Below are positions 25,441 to 34,542 of a stretch of 38,429 nucleotides of DNA, in pieces (position 1 is the first letter of the stretch; the number at the start of each line of letters is the position of its first letter). The stretch is from CALLPQ01 sp964421675 (lineage in GTDB: Bacteria > Pseudomonadota > Alphaproteobacteria > Caulobacterales > Parvularculaceae): contig CAYQXV010000033.1 in NCBI GenBank assembly GCA_964421675.1, positions 1-38,429 of the forward strand, written 5' to 3'. The notes below the pieces were generated by a model. That model did no database searches. It saw only the letters and a list, made by a program, of their open reading frames with translations, and was not told the DNA's origin. The position numbers and the translations under genes are program-made.

Positions 25441-27711
25441 ATGAATACTCCTCAATATGCCAATCATACACGAAATATCGTGGCGGTTGCAGCGCGTAGT
25501 TTTGTTGAGCGTTACATACTTATCGCAGTGTGGGGCGCCGGATTATTGACGGTTGTCGATGTTAAGACAAGCCTGACCTGGATTAGTGCTTGTATGATCG
25601 TTAATTTGTTACGATCCTATTACGAATATACCGCATCAAAATTAATCGCAGAGGGCAGAGAAGTCCCTCGGGTAATTTTCAAGATACCATTATTCCAGTA
25701 TTTTTCTGATCGATTTTATCTCGTCATGGCATTCATCGCATCAGCTATTGGCGCGATGGCGCCGATCCTGAGTTATTATTCTGGCGCTCCGACCGGAACT
25801 GCTCTGGCGTTCGCCTATATTTTGTGCGGTGCATTTTTGAACTTGGCGCAATATCGGACCAATCAACGCCACGGCGTTATTCTTGGTTTCCCATACATGC
25901 TTGCGCTTTCATACATTATGGTCGTTGCGTTCTGGAGCGATAGTAATTTTGGGGGGCTGCTCGCCATCGCTGCATTGACGGCGATCAGTTGTACCTTTGC
26001 GTCGCGATTTTCCGCCGGGCTACAGCAACTTGTAAAATCCCATGAGACCGAGCGCGATACCCTAATCGCCGATTTAGAGCTTGCAAAAATGCAAGCTGAA
26101 CGCGCATCAGAAGCCAAGTCCGCTTTTCTTGCCAATATGAGCCATGAAATTCGTACGCCGATGAACGGTGTTCTGGGTATGACCGAGTTATTGTCGCAAA
26201 CCCGCCTTGATAGCCGTCAAAGATTGTTTGCTGACACTATTCAGCGATCGGGGAATGGACTGCTGACAATTATCAACGACATTCTTGATTTTTCAAAAAT
26301 TGAAGCGGGGAAAATGAAAATCGAAGCGGAAGCGTTTAACTTACGCGAAGCTATCGAAGACGCTATTTCCCTATTGGCCCCGAATGCACAGGAAAAGGGC
26401 CTGGAACTGATTATTCGCATTTCGCCCGACCTACCAGAGCGCTTTATTGGCGATGAAGGGCGCATTCGCCAAGTCATTACAAATTTGGCTGGTAACGGCA
26501 TAAAATTTACCCAAACCGGTCACGTCATGGTTGATGTAGATGGTGAAGTTGACGGCACGACCGCTAAGTTGCTCGTCAGCATTATTGATACTGGAATTGG
26601 CATCGAGGAAGAAAAGCTTACGAAAATTTTTGAAGTTTTCAGTCAGGCCGATGCCACAACGACACGTGAGTTTGGGGGAACGGGCCTAGGCCTCGCTATT
26701 TGCGAAAGCCTGTTGAAAGTGATGGGCGGCAACCTGAGGGTTGAGTCGACAAAAGGGAAAGGGTCTACATTTCAATTCCTTTTAGATTTACCAATTGACC
26801 GCCGCCACGAAAAAACAAAAGCTCTTCCGTTTAATGCCAATAATCGCCGGGTCCTTATTGTTGACGATAATCCTGTTAACCGGATAATTCTTGAAGAAAT
26901 GCTTTTTTCCTGGGGGTTCACGCCGGCGGTTGCTTCCAGCGGTGCGCAGGCTTTGCGGTTTATGGGCGCTGCAGTGAAAGAAAATAATCCATTCGAACTG
27001 GCCATATTGGATTATCATATGCCTGAAATGGCGGGCGATGAGCTTGCCGGAAAAATTCGCGCGGATAACCGCTTTGACAATACTGCTCTTTTGGCATTGA
27101 CGTCTGTTGAGTTCGCGGATGGTGCCAGCCACTTTGAAAAAGTCGGTGTTCAAGCGTGTCTTATCAAGCCAGCGCGGGGAACCTTACTGTTCTCCACGAT
27201 TGCGAATATTCTTGGCAAACGATCAGCCAATGTTGACCCTGAAAATGAAACGGGCGTTGTCAGTCCGCTGCGAGAAGGGATCACGATTGATGAGAAAAAG
27301 CGGGCATCTGTTCTGCTTGCGGAAGATAATCCGGTAAATCAGCTGGTTGTTAAACATATGATCGATCCCAATAGGATCGACCTAACGATCACCGATAATG
27401 GTCAAGCGGCGCTTGATACCTACAAAAATGATCCTGACGGATTCGATTTAATTTTAATGGACGTCTCCATGCCGGTTATGGACGGGCTTGAGGCGACGGG
27501 AAAAATCCGTGCTTTTGAATATGCCGGGTCGTTGCCGCAGATTCCCATCGTTTGCTTGACCGCTCATGTTCTACAAAGCGATGTGACCAAGGCTGAAGAA
27601 GCGGGCATGAATGATTTTCTCACCAAGCCTGTGTCTGGTGATAAATTACAAGACATTATCAAGCGGTGGTCCGATCATGGACGGATCTATTATCGCGCAT
27701 CGGGCGAGTGA
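25441..27711 (+). CDS. Hybrid sensor histidine kinase with two receiver domains
   Basis: A 756-residue membrane kinase. The N-terminal 200 residues are a multi-helix membrane sensor of about six segments with no PAS or HAMP domain I recognise. HisKA follows with the phosphorylated H235 in NMSHEIRTPMNGVLG, then the ATPase domain with N, G1 and G2 boxes (ITNLAGNGIKFT, IIDTGIGIEEE, REFGGTGLGLAI). The first receiver (about 474-595) has VDDN, D524 in LDYHMPEM and a KPA lysine; the second (about 622-745) has AEDN, D674 in MDVSMPVMDG and a TKP lysine, so both look functional. No partner response regulator or HPt protein is adjacent, so it is an orphan; the signal is unknown. Confidence 0.93.
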   Translation: MNTPQYANHTRNIVAVAARSFVERYILIAVWGAGLLTVVDVKTSLTWISACMIVNLLRSYYEYTASKLIAEGREVPRVIFKIPLFQYFSDRFYLVMAFIASAIGAMAPILSYYSGAPTGTALAFAYILCGAFLNLAQYRTNQRHGVILGFPYMLALSYIMVVAFWSDSNFGGLLAIAALTAISCTFASRFSAGLQQLVKSHETERDTLIADLELAKMQAERASEAKSAFLANMSHEIRTPMNGVLGMTELLSQTRLDSRQRLFADTIQRSGNGLLTIINDILDFSKIEAGKMKIEAEAFNLREAIEDAISLLAPNAQEKGLELIIRISPDLPERFIGDEGRIRQVITNLAGNGIKFTQTGHVMVDVDGEVDGTTAKLLVSIIDTGIGIEEEKLTKIFEVFSQADATTTREFGGTGLGLAICESLLKVMGGNLRVESTKGKGSTFQFLLDLPIDRRHEKTKALPFNANNRRVLIVDDNPVNRIILEEMLFSWGFTPAVASSGAQALRFMGAAVKENNPFELAILDYHMPEMAGDELAGKIRADNRFDNTALLALTSVEFADGASHFEKVGVQACLIKPARGTLLFSTIANILGKRSANVDPENETGVVSPLREGITIDEKKRASVLLAEDNPVNQLVVKHMIDPNRIDLTITDNGQAALDTYKNDPDGFDLILMDVSMPVMDGLEATGKIRAFEYAGSLPQIPIVCLTAHVLQSDVTKAEEAGMNDFLTKPVSGDKLQDIIKRWSDHGRIYYRASGE

Positions 27712-27731
27712 GCGCGGACCTCGGTGAGGTG

Positions 27732-28478
27732 TTACTCAGCGATGCGTTCCATCTCTTCGTCAGAAATATCGAAATTGGCATAGATGTTTTGAACATCATC
27801 CAATTCATCCAAAACATCCATTAACTTCATCACGCTTTCGGCTTTGTCGCCTTCTACGGGGATAAGGTTTTGCGGCTTCCAGATTAGTTTCGCCGAATGA
27901 GCCTCGCCTTTTTCTTTTTCAAGGGCGGTGGCAACTTCCGATAGTTGGTCTGCGGCGCAATAGATGATGTGCAGATCTTCTGAGGATTCCACATCATCGG
28001 CGCCCGCCTCAATGGCCGCGTCCATCATTTCATCTTCGCTGGCGATGGCGCCGGGATATTCAATATATCCAACCTGATCGAACATGAATGAAACTGAGCC
28101 CGTTTCGCCCAGATTGCCGCCGCGTTTGGTAAAGCTTGAGCGAATTTCACTGGCAGCGCGGTTTCTATTGTCGGTAAGCGCCTCAACGATGATGCCAATG
28201 CCGCCGGGGCCAAAGCCTTCATATCTGATTTCTTCCAAAATCGCCGCGTCCGCCGCGGTCGACTTTTTAATCGCACGCTCAATATTGTCTTTCGGCATGG
28301 ATTGGGCCTTTGCCGCCGCAACCGCCAGTCTTAGCCGTGGATTAAATTCCGGATCAGGCGCGCCCATCTTTGCGGCAACCGTGATCTCCTTTGACAGTTT
28401 GGAGAACATTTTTGAGCGTTTGGCATCCTGCCGCCCTTTTCGATGCTGGATATTTGCCCATTTGGAATGGCCTGCCAT
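27732..28478 (-). CDS. YebC/PmpR (TACO1) family protein
   Basis: A 248-residue soluble protein of the YebC family. The N-terminus MAGHSKWANIQHRKGRQDAK is the family signature, followed by KMFSKLSKEITVAAK and the central IRYEGFGPGGIGIIVEALTD. Members were first described as transcription regulators (PmpR); more recent work points to translation, helping ribosomes at difficult proline-containing motifs, which overlaps with EF-P. In many proteobacteria yebC precedes ruvC; here it does not. It converges on the sensor kinase with 20 bases between stops, and is divergent from the SDR gene. Confidence 0.95.
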   Translation of the reverse strand: MAGHSKWANIQHRKGRQDAKRSKMFSKLSKEITVAAKMGAPDPEFNPRLRLAVAAAKAQSMPKDNIERAIKKSTAADAAILEEIRYEGFGPGGIGIIVEALTDNRNRAASEIRSSFTKRGGNLGETGSVSFMFDQVGYIEYPGAIASEDEMMDAAIEAGADDVESSEDLHIIYCAADQLSEVATALEKEKGEAHSAKLIWKPQNLIPVEGDKAESVMKLMDVLDELDDVQNIYANFDISDEEMERIAE

Positions 28479-28589
28479 GATGCCCTCGTCTCATTTGTTG
28501 TCTGCCGGGAGTTGTAATTGTGCGCAATTACCCCAAGCATGGGGCACAATTCAAGGGGTGTGATGCGCCATAACCGCTGGGAGCGTGAA

Positions 28590-29333
28590 ATGCTGAACAA
28601 TAAAACTATTCTCATCACCGGGGCCTCGCGCGGGATAGGCCGGGCCAGCGTGGAGATTTGCAAGCAAAATGGGGCCCGAATTCTTGCCCATGCGTCAGGC
28701 CCAAGTGCGCCTTGTGAGGCCTTGATTGCCGATGGGCTGGTTGAGCGCGATGATCTGATATTGGAAGATTTTTCCCAAAAAGGGGCGGGGACGCGGCTAT
28801 TTGAGCGCGCGATTGCGCAGGCGCCGGATTTGGATTGTGTGGTCAATAATGCCGGTGTTTATCTTGCCTCGCCGGTCGATGATGCCAAAGCCTGGGACGA
28901 GGGCTGGGCGCAGACGATGAACGTCAATGTGCACGCTGTTGCCGACATTTGCCGCGCGGCCATCACCTATTTTTCGGCAAAGGGCGGGGGCAGTGTGGTG
29001 AATATTGCAAGCCGGGCGGGCCATCGCGGCGATGGGCCCGATCATAGCGCGTATGCAGCCTCCAAAGGCGCTATATTGGCGATGACCAAGACCTTCGCGC
29101 GCGCTTATGCGGGGGAAGGTGTTTTATTCTATGCGATTGCGCCGGGCTGGGTGGAAACGCGCATGGCACCGCAAGATATTGAGAACCGCAAGCTTGCGAT
29201 TCGCGATATCCCGTTGGGAAAAGTCGCAAACCCGGCGGAGGTCGGCGCGCTTATCGCATTTTTGGCGAGCGGTCAGTGTCCTTCGCTGATTGGCGCGACG
29301 TTGGACGTCAATGGGGCAAGCTATGTTCGGTAG
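28590..29333 (+). CDS. Short-chain dehydrogenase/reductase (FabG-like)
   Basis: A 247-residue NAD(P)-dependent oxidoreductase of the classical SDR family. It has the cofactor loop TGASRGIG near residue 10, VNNAGVY for the structural motif, the catalytic serine in VNIASRAG, and the active site YAASK with Y155 and K159. The C-terminus LIGATLDVNGASYV is typical of 3-oxoacyl-ACP reductase-like members. The substrate is not clear and no fatty acid genes are adjacent. I chose ATG 28590, with GGGAG seven bases before it; the frame extends 72 bases further upstream into the region divergent from yebC. Confidence 0.88.
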   Translation: MLNNKTILITGASRGIGRASVEICKQNGARILAHASGPSAPCEALIADGLVERDDLILEDFSQKGAGTRLFERAIAQAPDLDCVVNNAGVYLASPVDDAKAWDEGWAQTMNVNVHAVADICRAAITYFSAKGGGSVVNIASRAGHRGDGPDHSAYAASKGAILAMTKTFARAYAGEGVLFYAIAPGWVETRMAPQDIENRKLAIRDIPLGKVANPAEVGALIAFLASGQCPSLIGATLDVNGASYVR

Positions 29334-29350
29334 GAGTGAGGGGCGCTGAT

Positions 29351-30493
29351 TTATCTAAGCTCGCCGACGACCTGCAGCATCGCATCCAGATTTGCCCGTC
29401 CCAACAATTTGCAACGCTCAGGCGACCAGCCAAATCGTTGATCGGGCGAAATCGCTGAATCTTTAAAGGGCATTTCCAGGGTCATGGAAAGACAGCCAAA
29501 TTCTTCGCCAATCGCGTTTGCACAAATTTTCAGATTGGCCTTGCCCGGCGGGTTGCGCGGATATCCATATTTTGTTTGGAAATCGGGGCTCGCAACTTTA
29601 AGGGCGGATTTATAGGACTGAAGCAATGCATCGCCTTTTTCGGTGAAGGAGGGAACACCCTCGCAACCTGCGATAAAATTATAGGGCAAGGCTTCATCGC
29701 CGTGCACATCAAGAGCAAAATCAACGCCGGTCTTGCGCATATGCGACAAGACATGATGGACTTCCGGGCTTTTCTCAAGGCTCGGTGATTGCCATTCGCG
29801 GTTGAGATTGATGCCCGCAGCATTAGTGCGCAGATGGCCGCGGCGACTGCCATCGGGATTCATATTCGGCACAATATAAAAAATTGCCTGATTGAGCAGG
29901 GCACGCGCAACCGGGTCTGCTGTATCGGTTAAGCGATCAACAAAACCCTCCATCCACCATTCAGCCATTGTCTCGCCGGGATGTTGGCGTGCGGTCACCC
30001 AATAGCGATGTTTTTTAATCTGCCCGGCCGGGTCTTCATTGCCAACAGTCAGGAGATCAATCGTTTGTCCATCAAGGGTGTTGCCTAAAACATCGAGGCG
30101 CACATTCTCGCGCATCGACATATCGGCGATGAGTTGGTGATGTTGTTCCATTGTGTAGGGCGCAAAATAGGCAAGATAGATTTGATCATGTTTGGGCGTG
30201 ACGGATATTGCAAGTTGGCCGTCGCGATAGAGTGTTGGAACCCGAAACCAGCTTTTGCGGTCGTAAGTGGCAACCGCGCGATAATCGTCCCACCCGCCCG
30301 GATAGGCTGAATTGCCCGCATTGAGAATTTGCAAACGGCAATCTTCGCCCTTTGCGCCTGCCAGTTTAAAATAGAACCACTGGTAAAAATCAGAATCCTT
30401 ATCTTTGCGAATTTCCAATTCAATTCGCGATGGATCACCGCTATTTTTGACAATGATGTTTCCGCCATCAAAGGCATCTGTAATTGAAATCAA
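29351..30493 (-). CDS. M14 zinc carboxypeptidase, cytosolic CCP/Nna1-like
   Basis: A 380-residue protein with an N-terminal beta-sandwich domain (about 1-125) and a C-terminal M14 peptidase domain, the layout of the cytosolic carboxypeptidase (M14B/Nna1-like) group. Zinc ligands are H171 and E174 in RQHPGETMAEWW and H264 in DVHGDE; E340 in MTLEMPFKD is the likely catalytic base. NPDGSRRGHLRTNAAGINLN carries the substrate-binding arginine segment. No signal peptide is seen, so it is probably cytoplasmic. The natural substrate in bacteria is unknown. It follows the cyclopropane synthase gene by 72 bases on the same strand. Confidence 0.9.
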   Translation of the reverse strand: MISITDAFDGGNIIVKNSGDPSRIELEIRKDKDSDFYQWFYFKLAGAKGEDCRLQILNAGNSAYPGGWDDYRAVATYDRKSWFRVPTLYRDGQLAISVTPKHDQIYLAYFAPYTMEQHHQLIADMSMRENVRLDVLGNTLDGQTIDLLTVGNEDPAGQIKKHRYWVTARQHPGETMAEWWMEGFVDRLTDTADPVARALLNQAIFYIVPNMNPDGSRRGHLRTNAAGINLNREWQSPSLEKSPEVHHVLSHMRKTGVDFALDVHGDEALPYNFIAGCEGVPSFTEKGDALLQSYKSALKVASPDFQTKYGYPRNPPGKANLKICANAIGEEFGCLSMTLEMPFKDSAISPDQRFGWSPERCKLLGRANLDAMLQVVGELR

Positions 30494-30565
30494 TGTATCT
30501 ATCCCAGATCAAAATTGTTTTGTTACTCAGTGTAGGTCGGGCCAGGCCAGATCAGGTCGGGGCGT

Positions 30566-31900
30566 TTATGGCTTTGTAGCAGCGATTTGGTACACATTGG
30601 TAGATGCCGCACGAAAGCCCGCTTCGCAATAGGCCAAGTAAAACTGCCATATTTTTTTAAACCGCCCATCAAATCCCATTGTTTGGATGGTCTCCCACGC
30701 GGCTAAAAACCGCCTATGCCATTCGCGAAGTGTATCGGCATAATGTTGACCAAAGGTCATGCTGCCTTGCCAGTTTAGTCCGGAGGAGGCGACCAGATCG
30801 TGCATGATGCTGGGGCTGGGAAGCATGCCGCCGGGAAAAACATAGCGTTGGATAAAATCAGTAGACTGTTCATATCCTTCATAAAGGCGATCTGACACGG
30901 TGATGATTTGCAGGCCAGCAATGCCGCCGGGGCGCAAAGATTGGCGCACTTTGTCAAAATAGACCGGCCAATAGGCTTTCCCAACCGCTTCAAACATTTC
31001 GATAGAGGCAATTTTATCGTATTGGCCCGTGAGGTCGCGATAATCGCGAAGTTCTATCTTGGCGCGGTCGTTAAGGCCCATGCTTTGTAATCTGGCACTT
31101 GCATAATCATATTGTGCCTTTGAGATCGTAACGCCGGTAACGGTTGCGCCCACCTCTTTTGCTGCAAATTCGGCAAAGCCGCCCCAGCCCGAGCCAATTT
31201 CCAATACATGTTCGCCGGGTTTTAATTGAATATTGCGCGCCAAATTTTCATATTTATTTTGCTGAGCACTTTGCAAGGTTTGGTTGTTGCGATCAAAAAT
31301 TGCCGATGAATAGGTCATGGTCGGGTCAAGCCATTGCTCGTAAAATTCATTGCCCAGATCATAATGGGCCATGATATTACGCTTGGAGCCGGACTTTGAA
31401 TTGCGATTCACAGTGTGGCGTAAGCTATCGAGCCAAGTGAATAAGGGATTGCCTTGAAACACTGCCTGAATATCTTCCGTATTGCGCGCAAGTACATATA
31501 GACATGTCGCCAGGTCCGGCGTTGACCATTGGTCATCGGCATAGCTTTCAAAAAAGCCGACATCACCGCCGAGGACAGATCGCCTCGCAATTGCGTAATC
31601 GTGCACGCGAATGACGCCGATACAATCGGTCTCTTCTTCGCCAACAAATTTCAAATTTCGCCCGTCTGGTAATTGAAAAATTAATGTGCCTACACGAACT
31701 TGTTGAAAAATAGAGCCTACAAGCCGAAAGAAAAAAGGCGTATCGGCCAGTAAAGCGCGGCGATTTTCGGGTGTAATTGTTGTCGCATTTACACTTAATG
31801 CGTGCATGCCACGAGTGGACAAGCCTGAAAACCCATCAGAATGGGGCAGAGCGGAGCCGAATTTTGCATTTTCTTGAAGGGACTGCGTATCTGCGATCAT
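30566..31900 (-). CDS. cfa: Cyclopropane-fatty-acyl-phospholipid synthase
   Basis: S-adenosylmethionine-dependent enzyme that converts unsaturated acyl chains of membrane phospholipids into cyclopropane chains. The 444-residue product has an N-terminal domain typical of the family and a methyltransferase domain with the SAM loop LEIGSGWGG (233-241). HYDLGNEFYEQWLDPTMTYS just before it and QRYVFPGGMLPS near the end are family signatures. ATG 31900 is chosen because AGGA precedes it at normal spacing; the frame extends 84 bases upstream, overlapping the photolyase end. It is 19 bases after the photolyase stop, so the two form one transcript. Confidence 0.93.
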   Translation of the reverse strand: MIADTQSLQENAKFGSALPHSDGFSGLSTRGMHALSVNATTITPENRRALLADTPFFFRLVGSIFQQVRVGTLIFQLPDGRNLKFVGEEETDCIGVIRVHDYAIARRSVLGGDVGFFESYADDQWSTPDLATCLYVLARNTEDIQAVFQGNPLFTWLDSLRHTVNRNSKSGSKRNIMAHYDLGNEFYEQWLDPTMTYSSAIFDRNNQTLQSAQQNKYENLARNIQLKPGEHVLEIGSGWGGFAEFAAKEVGATVTGVTISKAQYDYASARLQSMGLNDRAKIELRDYRDLTGQYDKIASIEMFEAVGKAYWPVYFDKVRQSLRPGGIAGLQIITVSDRLYEGYEQSTDFIQRYVFPGGMLPSPSIMHDLVASSGLNWQGSMTFGQHYADTLREWHRRFLAAWETIQTMGFDGRFKKIWQFYLAYCEAGFRAASTNVYQIAATKP

Positions 31901-31919
31901 GACGATTTCCTGTTCACGC

Positions 31920-33362
31920 TTACTGTCCCTTGATCTGTTGATAGGCGTCAAGGGCTTTTTCTCTTGCCCTTTTATGGTCAACAATTGGATGAGGATAGGA
32001 TTTTCCCAACTCTATATTTGCAGTCTTTAATATTTCTTGGGGCGCTGTCCAAGGCTGATGAATAAATTTGTTCGGCAGGCGGGTCAATTCCGGTACCCAT
32101 TGGCGTACATAATCACCTTGCGGATCAAATTTTTCACCTTGCCCAAAAGGATTGAAAATACGAAAATAGGGCGATGCATCCGCGCCGCTTCCCGCCACCC
32201 ATTGCCAGCTTGCCGCATTGTTGGCGACATCCGCATCGACCAATGTATCCCAAAACCAGGCAGCACCCTCTTGCCAGCGTATGCGCAAATGTTTGATGAG
32301 AAAGCTGGCAACGATCATGCGCACGCGGTTATGCATCCATCCCGTTGCCCATAATTGGCGCATGCCTGCATCAACAATGGGATAGCCGGTTTTTCCCTTT
32401 TGCCACGCGCGTAACGCGGCTTGATCGTCTTGCCACGGAAAATGTGCGAACTTTTCTTTTAAAGGCGCTTTGGGAAGGTTGGGAAAATAATAAAGCAAAT
32501 TGCAAGAAAAATCCCGCCAGATAATTTGCGACAGAAATTTGTCCGCTTGGCTAGCGTTAAGCTTGCCTGCATCGACACGGATCTGTGTTGATTGCCAAAT
32601 TTGCAAGGGGCTTATTTCTCCAAATGCAAGATGAGGGGAAAGCCGCGATGTGCCATCCATGCCGGGTATATTGCGATCATCATCATAATTGTCAGCGGGG
32701 CCATCAAGAAAATCATGCAAAAAAGCGTGTGCATTTTCTTCGCCAGCCTGCCAATGATCGGGAAAGGCGTCGGCCCAATCAGGTTTTGCGGGCAATAATT
32801 TCCAATCCTCCAAGCGATCGCTGGGTGGGCATTTTGTGAGCGCGACAATCTTTTTTGGCAGCTGTGAAAGATTATTTCGCGCAGGGCCAATCTTTCGAAT
32901 CGATTTCCAGAACGGGGTGAAAACCTTATAGGGACCACCAGAACCGGTTTTAACTTCCCACGGTTCGCGAATGAGGTTTGCGTTAAAGGTTTTTACGCTG
33001 ATATCATTGTCTTCAAGGTGTTTTTTTAAGGCGCTATCGCGATCAATATCGGGTTTATAATATCGCCGGTTCCAGACTATCGATGATGCATTTGTTTGTT
33101 TAATCAGAGAGCTGATTATATCGTTGGCAATGCCTTTTCGAAGGGCAAGTTTTATCTTCAGGGCGCTTAGTGATTTTTGCAAGGACACCAATGAATGGTG
33201 CAGCCACCAACGGCTGGCACCGCCAAGGGGGTGGTCGTCTTTTTCCTCAAGACAATAGACCGCAAGAACGGGCAACTGCGCGGCGCACGCATGGGCCAAG
33301 GCGGGATTGTCCTGGATCCGCAAATCATTGCGAAACCACATAATTACGGGGCGATCTGTCAT
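31920..33362 (-). CDS. phr: DNA photolyase (class I CPD type)
   Basis: Light-driven repair enzyme for pyrimidine dimers, with FAD and an antenna cofactor. The 480-residue product has the N-terminal Rossmann domain (VIMWFRNDLRIQDNPALAHA) and the C-terminal FAD domain with SRLSPHLAFGEISPLQIW, the run GYPIVDAGMRQLWATGWMHN and DADVANNAASWQWVAGSGAD. The tryptophans in NNAASWQW sit in the region used for photoreduction of FAD. A cryptochrome-like role cannot be ruled out, but the complete length and motifs favour repair. It lies 48 bases after kdsD and immediately before cfa. Confidence 0.93.
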   Translation of the reverse strand: MTDRPVIMWFRNDLRIQDNPALAHACAAQLPVLAVYCLEEKDDHPLGGASRWWLHHSLVSLQKSLSALKIKLALRKGIANDIISSLIKQTNASSIVWNRRYYKPDIDRDSALKKHLEDNDISVKTFNANLIREPWEVKTGSGGPYKVFTPFWKSIRKIGPARNNLSQLPKKIVALTKCPPSDRLEDWKLLPAKPDWADAFPDHWQAGEENAHAFLHDFLDGPADNYDDDRNIPGMDGTSRLSPHLAFGEISPLQIWQSTQIRVDAGKLNASQADKFLSQIIWRDFSCNLLYYFPNLPKAPLKEKFAHFPWQDDQAALRAWQKGKTGYPIVDAGMRQLWATGWMHNRVRMIVASFLIKHLRIRWQEGAAWFWDTLVDADVANNAASWQWVAGSGADASPYFRIFNPFGQGEKFDPQGDYVRQWVPELTRLPNKFIHQPWTAPQEILKTANIELGKSYPHPIVDHKRAREKALDAYQQIKGQ

Positions 33363-33410
33363 ATCAATCTATACGGGCCAAAGCCGCAGATGGATGTATG
33401 GGCATGAGGA

Positions 33411-34400
33411 TTATAAAATGCCTGAGGCGAGGCAATCATGGATATGCAAGAGCCCGATCGGCCGCCCCTCATCGATGACAAAAAGGGCGGTAATTTTATC
33501 TGCACTCATAATCGCCAGTGCATCCCCGGCAATGGTTTCGGGCGCTACGGTGCGCGGGGTTTTGGTCATCAATGTGTGGGCTGGTGTCGTGTCATCGCAG
33601 TGACCAAAATGGCGGCGAATATCGCCGTCCGTGAGAATGCCAGTCAGTTTGCCATCATCATCAACAAACCCAACGCACCCAAATCCACCCTTGCTGAGGG
33701 TCGAGATGGCGTCACTCATCGTCGCCGAATGCGCACAAAGTGGCAGCTTGCCTCCCGCATAGGGGTGCATAAGATCTTTTACCCGGCGCAAAGCCTGTCC
33801 AAGCAAGCCCCCCGGATGGAGGCCATGAAATTGCGTCGTGGTCAGGCCCTTATATTGTAACAGGCACACACATAGCGCATCGCCCAGGGCAATCATCATG
33901 GTGGTGGAGGTCGTTGGCGCATTGGTAACGGCGCACGCTTCGGCGATTTTTGGCAGGGTGAGGCTAATGGTTGCGGAGATGGCAAGCGTTGCCGCATCGC
34001 CCCCTGCGGTGATCGCGATAACTGGGATAGAAAACCGCGTCGCAAAGCCCAAAATATCGCCAAGTTCGGCGGTTTCTCCAGATTTTGACAGCGCAATAAT
34101 ACTATCATCGCGGGCAATCATGCCGAGATCGCCGTGGCTTGCCTCGCCCGGATGCACATAAAGGGCCGGTGTGCCGGTTGACGATAAGGTCGCCGCGATC
34201 TTTCGAGCAATATGGCCGGATTTACCCATGCCGGTGACGATGACACGGCCCTTTGTATTGGCGAGATGTTCGATGGCCCGCGTAAAATCCTGCCCCAATT
34301 CGCCTTCCAGATGGTCTTTCAGGGCATTGAGCCCCTCAATTTCCATATCAAGGACGGTGCGGGCTATGTCGATGGGCTTATTGTCGATTGAGGCGTTCAA
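33411..34400 (-). CDS. kdsD: KdsD, arabinose-5-phosphate isomerase (KpsF/GutQ family)
   Basis: Interconverts ribulose-5-phosphate and arabinose-5-phosphate, the first step to KDO for lipopolysaccharide. The protein has an N-terminal SIS domain (VIVTGMGKSGHIARKIAATL, then ALYVHPGEASHGDLGMI and IALSKSGETAELGDI) and two CBS domains after about residue 200 (with VGFVDDDGKLTGILTDGDIR). The start is uncertain: TTG 34400 gives 329 residues, matching E. coli KdsD (328) and the usual spacing to the SIS core; GTG 34445 would give 344. It is divergent from kdsA, the next enzyme but one in the pathway, and probably shares the intergenic promoter region. Confidence 0.92.
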   Translation of the reverse strand: MNASIDNKPIDIARTVLDMEIEGLNALKDHLEGELGQDFTRAIEHLANTKGRVIVTGMGKSGHIARKIAATLSSTGTPALYVHPGEASHGDLGMIARDDSIIALSKSGETAELGDILGFATRFSIPVIAITAGGDAATLAISATISLTLPKIAEACAVTNAPTTSTTMMIALGDALCVCLLQYKGLTTTQFHGLHPGGLLGQALRRVKDLMHPYAGGKLPLCAHSATMSDAISTLSKGGFGCVGFVDDDGKLTGILTDGDIRRHFGHCDDTTPAHTLMTKTPRTVAPETIAGDALAIMSADKITALFVIDEGRPIGLLHIHDCLASGIL

Positions 34401-34542
34401 GAGAGGTACATTCCCGGTTGATGCGTGACGGCGGTGGCAAGGCACTCTACAATAGTGCGATCAGCTCGCCGATTATAGAGTGAAATTACATCGAAGAAAG
34501 GAATGGCGCGTTCCCTACGTGTTTCGTGCCAATAGAGATAGC

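Noticed and set aside
31901..31984. Longer cfa start overlapping the photolyase end
   Set aside because: The extra 28 residues are unlike the family and a good ribosome site precedes ATG 31900.
33411..34445. GTG 34445 as the kdsD start
   Set aside because: It adds 15 residues that do not match the family and gives a longer protein than usual; TTG 34400 fits better, though not certain.
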